A model generated the notes under the pieces. That model was given only the letters and a program-made list of their open reading frames with translations. It made no database searches and was not told where the DNA came from. A DNA stretch of 64,000 nucleotides from Devosia lucknowensis (lineage in GTDB: Bacteria > Pseudomonadota > Alphaproteobacteria > Rhizobiales > Devosiaceae): positions 124,001 through 188,000 of the forward strand of contig NZ_FXWK01000001.1 in NCBI RefSeq assembly GCF_900177655.1, read 5' to 3'. Below, piece after piece: positions 43,301 through 53,004 of this stretch. Position 1 is the first letter of the stretch; each line of letters starts with the position of its first letter. The translations under genes were made by a program, and so were the position numbers.

Positions 43301-44614
43301 ATGTTTTCGTTTGAGCGTCGCGAATTCGGGCCGGATTTCACCTTTGGTGTGGCCACTGCCGCCTATCAGATCGAGGGCGGACAGGGTCATGGCCGTGGCG
43401 AGAGCATCTGGGACACGTTCTCGGCGACGCCCGGAAACGTCCACAATGGCGATACCGGGCTCAATGCCTGCAATCATTACGACCTCTGGCCGCAGGACCT
43501 CGACCTCATTCGCGATGGCGGTTACGACGCTTATCGCTTCTCCTTCGCTTGGCCGCGCCTGATCCCCAACGGCACGGGTGCCGTGAACCAGGAAGGTGTG
43601 GATTTCTACGACCGCCTGATCGATGGCATGCTCGAACGCGGCATCAAGCCGTACGCCACGCTTTATCACTGGGACCTGCCCTCGGCGTTGCAGGACCGTG
43701 GCGGTTGGATGAATCGTGACATCGCCGGTTGGTTCGCAGACTACGCGACCCTGGTTGCCAACAAGTTCGGGGATCGCCTCGAAGCCACCGCCACGATCAA
43801 CGAGCCCTGGTGCGTCGCCTTCCTCAGCCATTTCCTCGGCATCCATGCCCCCGGGTATCGCGACCTGCGCGCCGCGGCACGCGCCATGCACCATGTGCTG
43901 TTCGCGCATGGCACGGCCATCGACGCGCTGCGCGCGGCAGGCGCCAAGAATTTGGGCATTGTCCTCAATCTGGAAAAGTCGGAGCCGGCGACTGACAGCG
44001 ATGCTGACAAGGCCGCTTGCGACTTCGGGGATGCCCTGTTCAATCGCTGGTATCTCGGCGGTGTCTTCAAAGGCGAATATCCCGAGATCCTGACCAAGTG
44101 GCTCGAGCCCTATCTGCCCTCCAATTATCAGGCCGACATGGACGTCGTATCGCGCCCGCTCGATTGGTTGGGGATCAACTATTATACCCGCGGCCTCTAC
44201 AAGGCCTCGTCCGTTCCCGGCCGGCCTGCGGAACAGGTCAAGGGCGATCTCGAAAAGACCGATATCGGCTGGGAAATCTATCCCAAGGGTCTCTCAGACC
44301 TCCTGGTCCGCGTGTCCAACGAATACACTAAGAAGCCGATTTACGTCACCGAAAACGGCATGGCCGAGGTCGAGGGCGATGACGATCCGCGCCGCGTGAA
44401 ATACTACGAGGACCATCTCAAGGCGGTCCTTGCCGCCAAGGCCGAAGGCGCTGACGTGCGCGGCTATTTCGCCTGGTCACTGCTCGACAACTATGAATGG
44501 GCCGAAGGCTACAACAAACGCTTTGGCCTCGTGCATGTCGATTACGAAACCCAGAAGCGTACGCCCAAGGCCAGCTATCGGGCCTTCCAGGGCCTGTTGC
44601 ACAACTCCCGCTGA
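43301..44614 (+). CDS. GH1 beta-glucosidase
   Basis: A 437-aa cytoplasmic glycoside hydrolase family 1 enzyme. The acid/base Glu is in TATINEPWCVAFLSH (about 163) and the nucleophile Glu in PIYVTENGMAE (about 350). FGVATAAYQIEGG, DTFSATPGNVHNGDTG, YHWDLPSALQDRGGW and SLLDNYEWAEGYNKRFGLVHVDY are also diagnostic. It hydrolyses beta-glucosides or beta-galactosides that reach the cytoplasm. The strong site GGAGGGG precedes the ATG at 43301. The LacI-type operator upstream suggests sugar induction. Confidence 0.95.
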   Translation: MFSFERREFGPDFTFGVATAAYQIEGGQGHGRGESIWDTFSATPGNVHNGDTGLNACNHYDLWPQDLDLIRDGGYDAYRFSFAWPRLIPNGTGAVNQEGVDFYDRLIDGMLERGIKPYATLYHWDLPSALQDRGGWMNRDIAGWFADYATLVANKFGDRLEATATINEPWCVAFLSHFLGIHAPGYRDLRAAARAMHHVLFAHGTAIDALRAAGAKNLGIVLNLEKSEPATDSDADKAACDFGDALFNRWYLGGVFKGEYPEILTKWLEPYLPSNYQADMDVVSRPLDWLGINYYTRGLYKASSVPGRPAEQVKGDLEKTDIGWEIYPKGLSDLLVRVSNEYTKKPIYVTENGMAEVEGDDDPRRVKYYEDHLKAVLAAKAEGADVRGYFAWSLLDNYEWAEGYNKRFGLVHVDYETQKRTPKASYRAFQGLLHNSR

Positions 44615-44656
44615 AAATGGTCTAAGGTCGGGCTTTCAGACGAGCGAGCCCGACCC

Positions 44657-45238
44657 ATGACTTCGGAATACAGCGAACTGCCAGATTCACTCCTGCGTCT
44701 CGATGACGTACTGATCGCGGGTGGCGATGAGTCCATGCTGTTGACCGAGCTGGACGGTTTCCTGTGTGCTGTCGCCGTCAGCCCGAACCCGGTCGCCAAA
44801 TCCGACTATTGGCCGTTCGAATGGGCCGCTGACGAGCGCGGCGTGCTCAGGCCGGGCTACGAAGACCTCGAGGCGCTGGTGGACGCCCGCCTGTCCGAAA
44901 TCGAGCAGGAGCTTGCAGCCGGCGAATATGGCCCGCTCTACGAAGTGGACGACGACACCAACGAGATCGTCTGGCAGGCATGGGTCTCCGGCTTCCAGCA
45001 GGCCATGTTGCTGCAGTTCGATGCGTGGGACGATCTGCTGCGCGACACGGGTGGTGACGCCCGGGGAGAGGCGGCGATGGGCCTGGCCACGGCGCTGATG
45101 CTGTCCGACCCGACCAACGTGCCTGATGACACCGCAGGCGACGATGATTGGTCGCAATACGACAATGCGATGGAAGCCATGCCCGAAGTCATCGCGCAGG
45201 TTGCGGTGCTGCTGTACCGCCTGCATCGGCAGAGCTAG
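44657..45238 (+). CDS. UPF0149 (YecA/YgfB-like) family protein
   Basis: A 193-aa acidic, helical protein of the UPF0149 family. Recognisable are LDGFLCAVAVSPNPV (about 32–47), WQAWVSGFQQAMLL (about 110) and the C-terminal AMEAMPEVIAQVAVLLYRLHRQS. Unlike YecA it has no C-terminal SEC-C zinc tail. The function is unknown. It overlaps the convergent ABC ATPase gene by four bases. Confidence 0.88.
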   Translation: MTSEYSELPDSLLRLDDVLIAGGDESMLLTELDGFLCAVAVSPNPVAKSDYWPFEWAADERGVLRPGYEDLEALVDARLSEIEQELAAGEYGPLYEVDDDTNEIVWQAWVSGFQQAMLLQFDAWDDLLRDTGGDARGEAAMGLATALMLSDPTNVPDDTAGDDDWSQYDNAMEAMPEVIAQVAVLLYRLHRQS

Positions 45239-46794
45239 GCGATCTCCGGCAGGCGCGCTGCCATGAGCGCGCGGGTCAGGCTATGCTGCGGCGCAGCGAA
45301 CAGCCGCTCCGGCGTGCCGTCCTCGACGATCCTGCCACTCTCCATGACCATGACCCGGTCGGCCATGGCTGCGACCATGTCCAGGTCGTGGCTGATGATC
45401 AGATAGGTCAGTCCGTGGTCGGCCTGAAGCCGCGACAGCAGCCGCAGCACATCGCCGCGCAGGGAAACGTCAAGGGCTGAAACCGGCTCGTCCAGCACCA
45501 CCAGACGGGGCCGTGTCACCAGTGCCCGCGCGATGGCCAGCCTCTGCCGCTGCCCGCCCGAGAATTCATGCGGGCGGCGGCCGAGCATGTCGGCGTCCAG
45601 GCCCACGGCCTCCATCGCCTCCTCGAGCCGCGATGTCCTGTCCTCAGGGGACAGGTGGCCCAGGAGGTGCAACGGTTCGGCGAGGGAAGCGCCCACTCGC
45701 ATGCGGGGATCGAAACTGCTGAATGGGTCCTGGAAGACCAGCGATATGCCGGCTCGGAGCGGCGCCGGCATATCGGAGCCGCGATAAGCTGTTCCACCGA
45801 GACGCATCCGGCCGCTATTGGCCTTGTCGAGCCCCACGATCAGTCGTGCCAGGGTGGTCTTGCCGCATCCGGATGGCCCGACCAGGGCCACGCATTCACC
45901 CAGGTTGATGTCGAAACTGACATCGTTCACTGCCCGCAGGGGCTCCTGCTTCCAGGGCCACAACCCGCCCTGCGCGTAGATGCGGCTTACGTTTTCCACC
46001 GAGAGCAGGGGCGTTGCATCCGCTGCGCCGCTTCTGCTCCGTCTTTCCATCCTGCTCGCCGCAAGGAGCTTGCGCGTATACTCGGCCCGCGGCGTCTTTA
46101 GCACGAGCGATGTCTCGCCCTCTTCGACCAACCGTCCCGCCTGCATCACGGCAACATGCGAGCACAAGGCCGCCACCGCACGGATGTCGTGGCTGATAAA
46201 GAGCAGGGTCATCTTCCGGCGCTTGCAGATGTCGGCGATGAGGTCGAGCACCATTCGCTGCGTGATCACATCCAGCGCCGATGTCGGCTCATCAGCAATC
46301 ATCAGCTCGGGTCGGCTTGCCAGCGCCATGGCGATCATCGCACGCTGACGCTGCCCGCCGGAAAGCTGGTGCGGATACCGGCCTGCATGCCCCGATGACA
46401 GCCCGACCTCCTCGAGCAGTGTCGGAACCTCCAGCGCAGCGATCTCGCTGATGTCGGCGAGACGGATTGCCTCCTCGATCTGTTCACCGATAGTCATCAG
46501 TGGATTGAGCGCCGTCATCGGCTCCTGAAACACCATGCCGATGCGCTTGCCGCGCAGGCTTGCCAGGGCCTTTTCGTCCTGAGGCAGGGGCTGTCCTTCG
46601 AAGCGAACACCGCCGCTTGCGTCCGCGGTGTCGGGCAAGAGGCCCGCGATGGCGAGTGCGGTCAGCGATTTGCCCGAGCCGCTCTCGCCGATGATGCCGA
46701 AGCGCTCGCCGCGTTCGATGGAAAGCGAGAGGTTGGACACGGCGGGACGACCGTCGAACGCGATGGTCAGGCAGTCGATGTCAACCAGTGCCAT
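45235..46794 (-). CDS. Fused double ATPase of a peptide-type ABC importer
   Basis: A 519-aa protein carrying two complete ABC ATPase domains. Domain 1 has Walker A GESGSGKS (about 36), signature LSGGQRQRAMIA and Walker B MIADEPTSALD; domain 2 has GPSGCGKTT (about 310), FSGGQRQRLAIARAL and VVLDEPVSALD. This is the DppD–DppF type fused in one chain, as in YejF. It energises import through the two permeases encoded upstream. The start lies only one base from the permease stop, so it is the last gene of the operon. Confidence 0.95.
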   Translation of the reverse strand: MALVDIDCLTIAFDGRPAVSNLSLSIERGERFGIIGESGSGKSLTALAIAGLLPDTADASGGVRFEGQPLPQDEKALASLRGKRIGMVFQEPMTALNPLMTIGEQIEEAIRLADISEIAALEVPTLLEEVGLSSGHAGRYPHQLSGGQRQRAMIAMALASRPELMIADEPTSALDVITQRMVLDLIADICKRRKMTLLFISHDIRAVAALCSHVAVMQAGRLVEEGETSLVLKTPRAEYTRKLLAASRMERRSRSGAADATPLLSVENVSRIYAQGGLWPWKQEPLRAVNDVSFDINLGECVALVGPSGCGKTTLARLIVGLDKANSGRMRLGGTAYRGSDMPAPLRAGISLVFQDPFSSFDPRMRVGASLAEPLHLLGHLSPEDRTSRLEEAMEAVGLDADMLGRRPHEFSGGQRQRLAIARALVTRPRLVVLDEPVSALDVSLRGDVLRLLSRLQADHGLTYLIISHDLDMVAAMADRVMVMESGRIVEDGTPERLFAAPQHSLTRALMAARLPEIA

Positions 46795-46795
46795 G

Positions 46796-47629
46796 TTAGA
46801 GCCCCTCCCGCTTCAATCGCGGGTCCATGGCGTCGCGCAAGCCATCTCCGGCAATATTGAGCGCAATGACGATGAGGACGATCGCAAGGCCCGGCACGAC
46901 GCTCAGCCAGGGATGGATCAGGAACAGGCTTTGCGAGTCGCGCAGCATGAGGCCGAGGCTGGTTGCCGGCGGTTGGGTGCCCAGGCCGATGTAGGACAGC
47001 CCCGCCTCGGCCAATATGCCCAGCGAAAGCTGGATTGTGCCCTGGACGATGAGCAGGCTCGAAATATTGGGAAGCAGGTGTCGGAGGGAAATGGCGACAT
47101 TTCCCAGTCCAGCCAACCGGGCCGCAGCAATGAAGTCCTGGGTGGCGACGGCCATCGCGCCGCCCCGGGCCACCCGGGCAAACACCGGAATGTTGAACAC
47201 GCCGATGGCGATGACCGCATTGGCTTCACCCGGTCCGGCGAGCGCCGCGATCAGGATGGCCACGATGACGGCAGGAAAGGCGAATGTAAGATCCGAGAGA
47301 CGCAGTACCAGCCATTCCACCGCGCCGCCCCAGGCGACCGCGGCCAGCCCCATCGGCACGCCGACGGCCAGCCCGATCAGGACGCCCAGCGCCGCGACCA
47401 CGAAGCTGGTGAGCGTTCCGCTCATCACCAGTGAAAGCAGGTCCCGCCCCAGGTGATCGGTTCCCAGCCAGTGCTCCGGTGTCGGCCCTAGAAAACGCCG
47501 CGCCACGGTGATCTGCTCGATAGGGTAGGGCGTCCACCACAGGGAGATGACCCCCAGAAGCGCAAACAAGGCTGCAGCACCGAGGCCAATGGCCAGGGCG
47601 GGGTGTTGTCGCAAAAGGGGCCACCTCAT
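46796..47629 (-). CDS. Peptide-type ABC transporter permease (DppC-like)
   Basis: A 277-aa inner membrane protein with about six helices. The EAA-type loop that contacts the ATPase is visible as FIAAARLAGLGNVAISLRHLLPNI (about 170–193), and LGTDHLGRDLLSLVMSG near residue 55 is typical of DppC/OppC. ATG at 47629 overlaps the preceding permease stop by four bases (ATGA). The longer frame to 48097 runs through the neighbour and is rejected. Confidence 0.94.
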   Translation of the reverse strand: MRWPLLRQHPALAIGLGAAALFALLGVISLWWTPYPIEQITVARRFLGPTPEHWLGTDHLGRDLLSLVMSGTLTSFVVAALGVLIGLAVGVPMGLAAVAWGGAVEWLVLRLSDLTFAFPAVIVAILIAALAGPGEANAVIAIGVFNIPVFARVARGGAMAVATQDFIAAARLAGLGNVAISLRHLLPNISSLLIVQGTIQLSLGILAEAGLSYIGLGTQPPATSLGLMLRDSQSLFLIHPWLSVVPGLAIVLIVIALNIAGDGLRDAMDPRLKREGL

Positions 47630-48576
47630 GCGCCGCGCCCCTTGAGGCGGGGATCGACCAGGGCATAGCAGAGGTCCGTCGCCAGCATGGTGGCGGTGGT
47701 GACAAGCACCAGCGCGATGGTGATACCGCGCACCAGGACCAGATCGCGCTCGGAGATGGCGGTGAAGATGAGCCGCCCAAGGCCCGGCAAGTAGAAGACG
47801 TTTTCGACGATGATCGTACCGGCAATGAGATAGGCGAACTGCAGGCCGAGAATGGTCAGCACCGGCAAGAGGGCGTTGCGCACCCCGTGTCGCAAGATCG
47901 CTTGGCTTTTTGTCAGCCCTTTGGCGCGGGCGGTGCGGATGAAATCCTGCTCCGTGACATCGACCAGCGCCGTGCGCATGACGCGGGCAAGAATGGAGGC
48001 TTGGGGAAGGGCGAGCGCAAGCCCGGGCAGGATCAGCCCACGCAGCGCGGCGCCGGGATCTTCGTGCCAGGGCACGAATCCGCCTGTCGGCAACCACCGC
48101 AGGGTGACCGCGAACAACAGCGTCAGCAGCATGCCGAACCAGAAATTGGGCACGGCAATACCGGTTTGCGCCAGCACCATCAGCGTCGTGTCGGTAGGCT
48201 TGCCGCGCCGCATTGCCGCGAGAATGCCGATGGGCAGGCCAACGGCCACCGAAACGACCATCGCCAGGATCGAAAGCGGGAGCGTGACCGCCATGCGGTC
48301 CCAGATCAGTTGGGCGACGGGCAGGCGCTGGGTCTGGGACATGCCGAAGTCGCCGCGGATCATGTCCAGCACCCAGGTGATGAAGCGCTCGTGCACTGGC
48401 GCGTCAAGACCCATTTGCGTGCGCAGCGCAGCGACTGCTTCGGGCGTCGCATTGATGCCCAGAATGAAGCGCGCCGGATCGCCAGGCAGCAGGTCGAGCA
48501 GGATAAAGATGATCAGCGCCGCCACGAAAATCGTGACGGCAAACCCCGCGATGCGTCGCGCGAGGTATAGGCTCAT
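47626..48576 (-). CDS. Peptide-type ABC transporter permease (DppB-like)
   Basis: A 316-aa inner membrane protein with about six helices, starting MSLYLARRIAGFAVTIFVAAL. DLLPGDPARFILG, MGLDAPVHERFITWVLDMIRGDFG and the EAA loop DFIRTARAKGLTKSQAILRHGVRNAL (about 230–255) are characteristic of DppB/OppB. It is coupled to the next permease and lies 42 bases downstream of the binding-protein gene. Confidence 0.95.
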   Translation of the reverse strand: MSLYLARRIAGFAVTIFVAALIIFILLDLLPGDPARFILGINATPEAVAALRTQMGLDAPVHERFITWVLDMIRGDFGMSQTQRLPVAQLIWDRMAVTLPLSILAMVVSVAVGLPIGILAAMRRGKPTDTTLMVLAQTGIAVPNFWFGMLLTLLFAVTLRWLPTGGFVPWHEDPGAALRGLILPGLALALPQASILARVMRTALVDVTEQDFIRTARAKGLTKSQAILRHGVRNALLPVLTILGLQFAYLIAGTIIVENVFYLPGLGRLIFTAISERDLVLVRGITIALVLVTTATMLATDLCYALVDPRLKGRGA

Positions 48577-48618
48577 CCTGCGTTCAGCCCCGTTCTCGCG
48601 CCGATTGTGCCTATGGCC

Positions 48619-50100
48619 TCATTGCACCCAATGGATGTCGCGCAGCACGACGCCTTCCACGGGCGCATTCTGCCACATCCCTTCGAGCTTGGCATTCCAG
48701 ACGCCGGTCTGGGCGAGTTCGAAAAGGTAGCCGTTGACGGCATCCTGGCTGATGATGGTCTGGAGTTGCTGCGCCAGCGCCTTGCGCTCGGCCTCGTCCG
48801 TGGTGGCATTGAGCGTTTCATTGAGCGACTGCACATCCGCATTGTCATAGCCGAAGTAGTAGTCGGGGTCGGCATAGATGCCAATATCGAACGGCTCGAC
48901 ATGGCTGATGATGGTGAGGTCGAAATCCTTGTTGGCAAAGACGTCCTCGAGCCACTGGGCCCATTCCATGTTGATCAGTTCGAGCCGGATACCCACTTGG
49001 GCGAATTGGCTGGCAATGATCTGGCCGGACAGCCGTGCGTAGGCAACCGGCGGTAGCTTCAGCGTGGCGGAGAACCCGTCCGCATAGCCGGCTTCGGCGA
49101 GCAGGGCCTTCGCCTTCTCCACGTCATGCGGATAGGTTTCGGTGAGATCGAGATAATAAGGATGGTGCGGCGCGAAGTGCGTTCCGATCGGTACGCCATA
49201 GCCATAGGTCGCTCCGTCGATTATTTCCTGACGGTCCAGCGCATGCGCCATGGCCTGGCGCACTTTGAGGTCGTCGAAGGGCGCTTCCCGATTGTTGGTG
49301 GCAAGGATCGTTTCGCCCTCGGTCGAGCCCACGAGGACCTTGAACTGAGGGTTTCCCTCGAATACGGCCAGGGCTTCCGGGGCGAAATTGTTGGTGCCGT
49401 CGACATCACCGGCAAGCAGCGCATTGGTCATGGTCGCGGTATCGGAGATGAAGAGGTAGGTTGCCTTTGTCAGCTTGGGCAGTTCGCCCCAATAGGGTCC
49501 GTACTGCTCCAGAACGACCCGGCTGCCACGGTCCCACTGCACGAAGGCGAAAGGGCCGGTGCCGATCGGATCGCTGGCATTGTTGTCGGCGCTTTCCGGC
49601 GCCACGATCACCGCGTCGCCTCGCCCAAGATTGAACAGGAAGAGCCCATCCGGTCGCGACAGGGTGAACTCCACCGTCGTCGGGTCGACCACGGTGACGC
49701 CGGAGATCGGTTCATAGAGCGCCTTCTGGGCGTTCACGCTGTCTTCGGCGAGGAGCCGGTCAAAGGTGAACTTGACGTCGTCTGCGTCAAAGGACGTCCC
49801 GTCGTGGAACGTCACCCCGTCGTGGAGCACGAATGTGTAGGTCAGGCCATCGTCGGAAATGGTCCAGCTTTCGGCAAGGCCCGGTTGCACCGCCCCTGTT
49901 TCGTCGATGCGGACAAGGCCCTCGAATATGTTTTGATAGACGACGACGTCAATCGCCTCGGCCGCCCCCGCGGTCGGATCCAGCGCCGGGGGCTCGAGCG
50001 CCACGCCGATGCGGATTTCGGTCGGCTGGGCCAGTGCCACGCCTGACGTCATCAGGACGCCGGCCAGTGCCAGGGCGAGGGACTTTCGTGACATCGTCAT
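48619..50100 (-). CDS. Family 5 extracellular solute-binding protein
   Basis: A 493-aa periplasmic protein. The signal peptide (MSRKSLALALAGVLMTSGVALA, after MT) is likely cut before QPTEI. SBP_bac_5 landmarks are PALDPTAGAAEAIDVVVYQNIFEGLV, WTISDDGLTYTFVLHDGVTFHDG, DPIGTGPFAFVQW and VRQAMAHALDRQEII. The family binds peptides, nickel, opines or other solutes; the ligand is not known. GGAGG lies ten bases before the ATG at 50100; a second ATG at 50094 is possible. It is the first gene of the importer operon. Confidence 0.94.
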   Translation of the reverse strand: MTMSRKSLALALAGVLMTSGVALAQPTEIRIGVALEPPALDPTAGAAEAIDVVVYQNIFEGLVRIDETGAVQPGLAESWTISDDGLTYTFVLHDGVTFHDGTSFDADDVKFTFDRLLAEDSVNAQKALYEPISGVTVVDPTTVEFTLSRPDGLFLFNLGRGDAVIVAPESADNNASDPIGTGPFAFVQWDRGSRVVLEQYGPYWGELPKLTKATYLFISDTATMTNALLAGDVDGTNNFAPEALAVFEGNPQFKVLVGSTEGETILATNNREAPFDDLKVRQAMAHALDRQEIIDGATYGYGVPIGTHFAPHHPYYLDLTETYPHDVEKAKALLAEAGYADGFSATLKLPPVAYARLSGQIIASQFAQVGIRLELINMEWAQWLEDVFANKDFDLTIISHVEPFDIGIYADPDYYFGYDNADVQSLNETLNATTDEAERKALAQQLQTIISQDAVNGYLFELAQTGVWNAKLEGMWQNAPVEGVVLRDIHWVQ

Positions 50101-50168
50101 CGTGGCATTCCTCCAGTCGCGCAAAAAGCGCATCATTCGACAGGCTCGCCGCCAAGGGACACGGCGGA

Positions 50169-52736
50169 TTACTCGGCTTCCTGCGCCGGTGCTGCCTCAT
50201 CCACCAGATCCGCGGGGATGCGCAGGGTGAACAGCATGCCTTCCGGACCGGCGGGATCCACCGCCAGCGAGACGGCATTGACGGCAAGCAGCGATCGGGT
50301 GAGCGCCAAGCCCACACTTGAGCGCACCGGAGCCAGCATCTGTCCGTCGCGTCCAACACCATCACGGAACACCACGAAGCGCTCTGCCATGTCCACCGCA
50401 TGGGCTGAGCTGTCGCGTACATGGATGGCGATGGAATGATCGTCGTGGCGCTGTGCCGAGATCACCACCGCTCCGCCCACGGGGGTCTGGTCTATGGCGC
50501 TGGCAAGCAGGTTCAACACGGCTTGCGCCAGTGAGGCGCGGTCGGCCGTGACGCGAGGCAGGCGCTCGGAAATGGCATTGCGTACGATGACGCGTGCACC
50601 ATTGGCCTGGGAGCGGATCCGGAGCACGCACTGTTCGAGCAGGTCCGTGAGATCCAGGCTGGCGCGCTGCGGCAGATAACGGCCATCGCGCAGCCGCGCA
50701 TAGTCGTCGAGCTCGTCGACCAGCGCGGCGATTTCCTGCCCCGCTTGCGCGATATCGTCGGCATAGCTCGCATAGCGCTCGTTATCGAACGCGCCGAACG
50801 CCTTGGAGCGAATGATGTCGGAAAAGCCGATGACCGTATTGAGCGGGCGGCGAACGCCGCGGCTGATGCGGCCCAACAGCGCCGGATCGATATCGATGGG
50901 CGCGCTGAGGCGTGCTGCCGATGTTTGGCGGGGCGTGACGAGGCCGAAATATCCCGAAACCACGCCCGCCTGGCCGAGCGCGAACAGCAGCAGGTCGGCC
51001 TTGCCGTCAGCGGCGCGCAGCGTAAGGCAGGGCCGCGCCGTTTCGGCGAAACGGGCAGGGCGTTCGAGGAAGGCGCGCAGCGACACGGCGTCGTCCTCGG
51101 CCACCAGCGCGGCAAGAGCGCGTCCGAGCAATGACTTGCCGCCCCCCAGCAGGGCGAAGGCAGGGGCGTTGGCGGCATTGACCATCCCGTTGCGGCTGGC
51201 CTCGATGAAGCCGTCGCCGCGGATATCGGCAAAGGTCTCGGCAAACGCCTTGACCGCGTCTTCATGGCCGGTGCGCACTTCGGTTGTGCTGGCTGAAAGC
51301 ATGAGCGCAGGCCGGCCATGCCAGGATATGGACTGCAGACGCGCCGTGACCGGCACGAGTGTGCCGTCGCGCTGCACCAGGTGGTTGACCGGTCCGGCGT
51401 CTTGGCCATCAGCGCCCATCACCGGGAAGATTGCCGCAAGACCGGCCTGGCGCAGACTTTCCACCGATTCATAGCCGACCATCTCGGTGATGGCGCGATT
51501 GGCGAACAAAACTTGCTGATCGCGAAACACCATGATGCCGAGCGGCAGCCGGTTGAGAACTAATGTTTCGCCGCCGAGGTTGATCAGCGCGCCCGATTGG
51601 CTTGCAGCGGCGGTCGGCAGCTGCGGATCGGTTGGAACGACGAGCTGCGCCTGCTGCTGCCGCTCGCCAACCCGGTCGGTGAGGATGCGCGACAGCTCGT
51701 CGAAATTGTATCGCGAGACCCGCTCGACAGTGTCGGGGTCAGGTTCGGCCTGCGCTTCCGCCGGTGCGTCAGTTGCTGTGTCGTCAACGGCTGAAGGGAG
51801 AGGGCGGAATTGCCGTCCGGTCACCTTGTAGAGCGTCGCTACGGGCGTCGGTTCATCCGCGCGCGTTTCCTCGACACGTTCAGGCGCAGTAGGCGGCGAA
51901 TCGTCGGCATCGCTCAGCGGCGCATAAAGGGCGTCATCCGCTGCAAGCCGGTCGACAAGGTCGCTCAGGCTACGCGGAGAGGGAGGCGCCGCCTCGACAG
52001 CCGGCTCATGCTCATCGTCCGCAGTGGCAGGGACTTCAGGGGGGCTGATATTGGGCTCTTCGGCAGCGGCGACGATTGGTTCGTCACCCAGCGCCTCGAC
52101 CCAATCCTCCCTATCAGGCTGCACAATGGCCGGCGTATGGTGTTCGCCGCTATAGACCGTCTCCGCGTCACTCTCTTGCCAGCTCTGCAACTCCTGCGCA
52201 TAGGCATCGTCGGACGAAATGGGAGCGGTTGCAGCCTCTTCGACCGTCATTTCAGCGGCGTCGTCATCGGCGATGGCTTCAGCGGGAGCGCCAGCCACAT
52301 TGGCTGCAGCGGCCGCCAGGATATCTGCGTCGATGGCATCCACACCGACTATAAGCAGGACCGGCTCGCCGTCATGGCGCAGAAGCGGTGTTGTCGCGCA
52401 GGTGGCAGAGATCGGTTTTTCGCCGGCCAGGAACTGGATGCGCGCCAGGCTGGAGCGACCGGCCGAACCGAGCCTGATGGTGCGTGCAACCTGTCCCTTG
52501 ATGGGCACTGCGGGTGCAGCCGGCTTCAGTCCATGTTTTTTCAGCTTGGCGCCAAAAAGCGCAGCGGCAGCGTTCGACCAGATCAGGTCGCGTCCATCTT
52601 GGGACCACAGCCATGCCGGGCGTGAATCATCCTCATGCTGCTGCACGCGGCGCGCATCCGGCAAAATGTTCCAGCGGTCATCCATGGACTGCCTTTGTGT
52701 GGTCGCGACTTGCGTTGGCCTGTGCCATATCGGCAC
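50169..52736 (-). CDS. PAS-domain histidine-kinase-like protein with degenerate catalytic motifs
   Basis: An 855-aa soluble protein with an N-terminal PAS-like region (about 35–135), a long acidic, Pro/Ala/Glu-rich linker (about 135–340), a PAS domain (about 395–500, including VLNRLPLGIMVFRDQQVLFANRAITEMVGY), a second PAS-like segment and a HisKA/HATPase-like core. The H-box reads GRISRGVRRPLNTVIGFSD: Arg626 replaces the phospho-acceptor His. The N-box is LNLLASAID and the G1 region VRDSSAHAVD, without the usual Asn and Gly residues. It is therefore probably a pseudokinase of the PdhS/DivL-like alphaproteobacterial sort. Its stop is 68 bases before the binding-protein gene. A short alternative start is at MDDRWNI (residue 18). 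Confidence 0.88.
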   Translation of the reverse strand: MPIWHRPTQVATTQRQSMDDRWNILPDARRVQQHEDDSRPAWLWSQDGRDLIWSNAAAALFGAKLKKHGLKPAAPAVPIKGQVARTIRLGSAGRSSLARIQFLAGEKPISATCATTPLLRHDGEPVLLIVGVDAIDADILAAAAANVAGAPAEAIADDDAAEMTVEEAATAPISSDDAYAQELQSWQESDAETVYSGEHHTPAIVQPDREDWVEALGDEPIVAAAEEPNISPPEVPATADDEHEPAVEAAPPSPRSLSDLVDRLAADDALYAPLSDADDSPPTAPERVEETRADEPTPVATLYKVTGRQFRPLPSAVDDTATDAPAEAQAEPDPDTVERVSRYNFDELSRILTDRVGERQQQAQLVVPTDPQLPTAAASQSGALINLGGETLVLNRLPLGIMVFRDQQVLFANRAITEMVGYESVESLRQAGLAAIFPVMGADGQDAGPVNHLVQRDGTLVPVTARLQSISWHGRPALMLSASTTEVRTGHEDAVKAFAETFADIRGDGFIEASRNGMVNAANAPAFALLGGGKSLLGRALAALVAEDDAVSLRAFLERPARFAETARPCLTLRAADGKADLLLFALGQAGVVSGYFGLVTPRQTSAARLSAPIDIDPALLGRISRGVRRPLNTVIGFSDIIRSKAFGAFDNERYASYADDIAQAGQEIAALVDELDDYARLRDGRYLPQRASLDLTDLLEQCVLRIRSQANGARVIVRNAISERLPRVTADRASLAQAVLNLLASAIDQTPVGGAVVISAQRHDDHSIAIHVRDSSAHAVDMAERFVVFRDGVGRDGQMLAPVRSSVGLALTRSLLAVNAVSLAVDPAGPEGMLFTLRIPADLVDEAAPAQEAE

Positions 52737-52928
52737 AAACGTCCGAAGTTCCTTAAGTGTTCTTCAATATAGTGACGAGCAGGGGGAATCCAGCCCGACG
52801 GCCCATCTCGGCAGCACCTTTGCCGCCAATGGTTAAGTGCGCTTTCCTAAGGATTGGTCACGCGGGCGGGGGAAAATTGTCCTTGGGCGGGCAAAAATCA
52901 AACTCTGTCCACAGCTCAAATTCGGTGC

Positions 52929-52957
52929 TTGTCATATGAAGCATCTCGACCTATGTT
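52929..52957 (+). promoter_or_regulatory. Likely promoter of tRNA-His
   Basis: TTGTCA (52929–52934) and TATGTT (52952–52957) are 17 bases apart and end about 47 bases before the tRNA. Confidence 0.5.
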
Positions 52958-53004
52958 CCGCCCGCTTTCGGACGGCGGCCAACGCCGCGTTCGATGCGGG
53001 TCCT

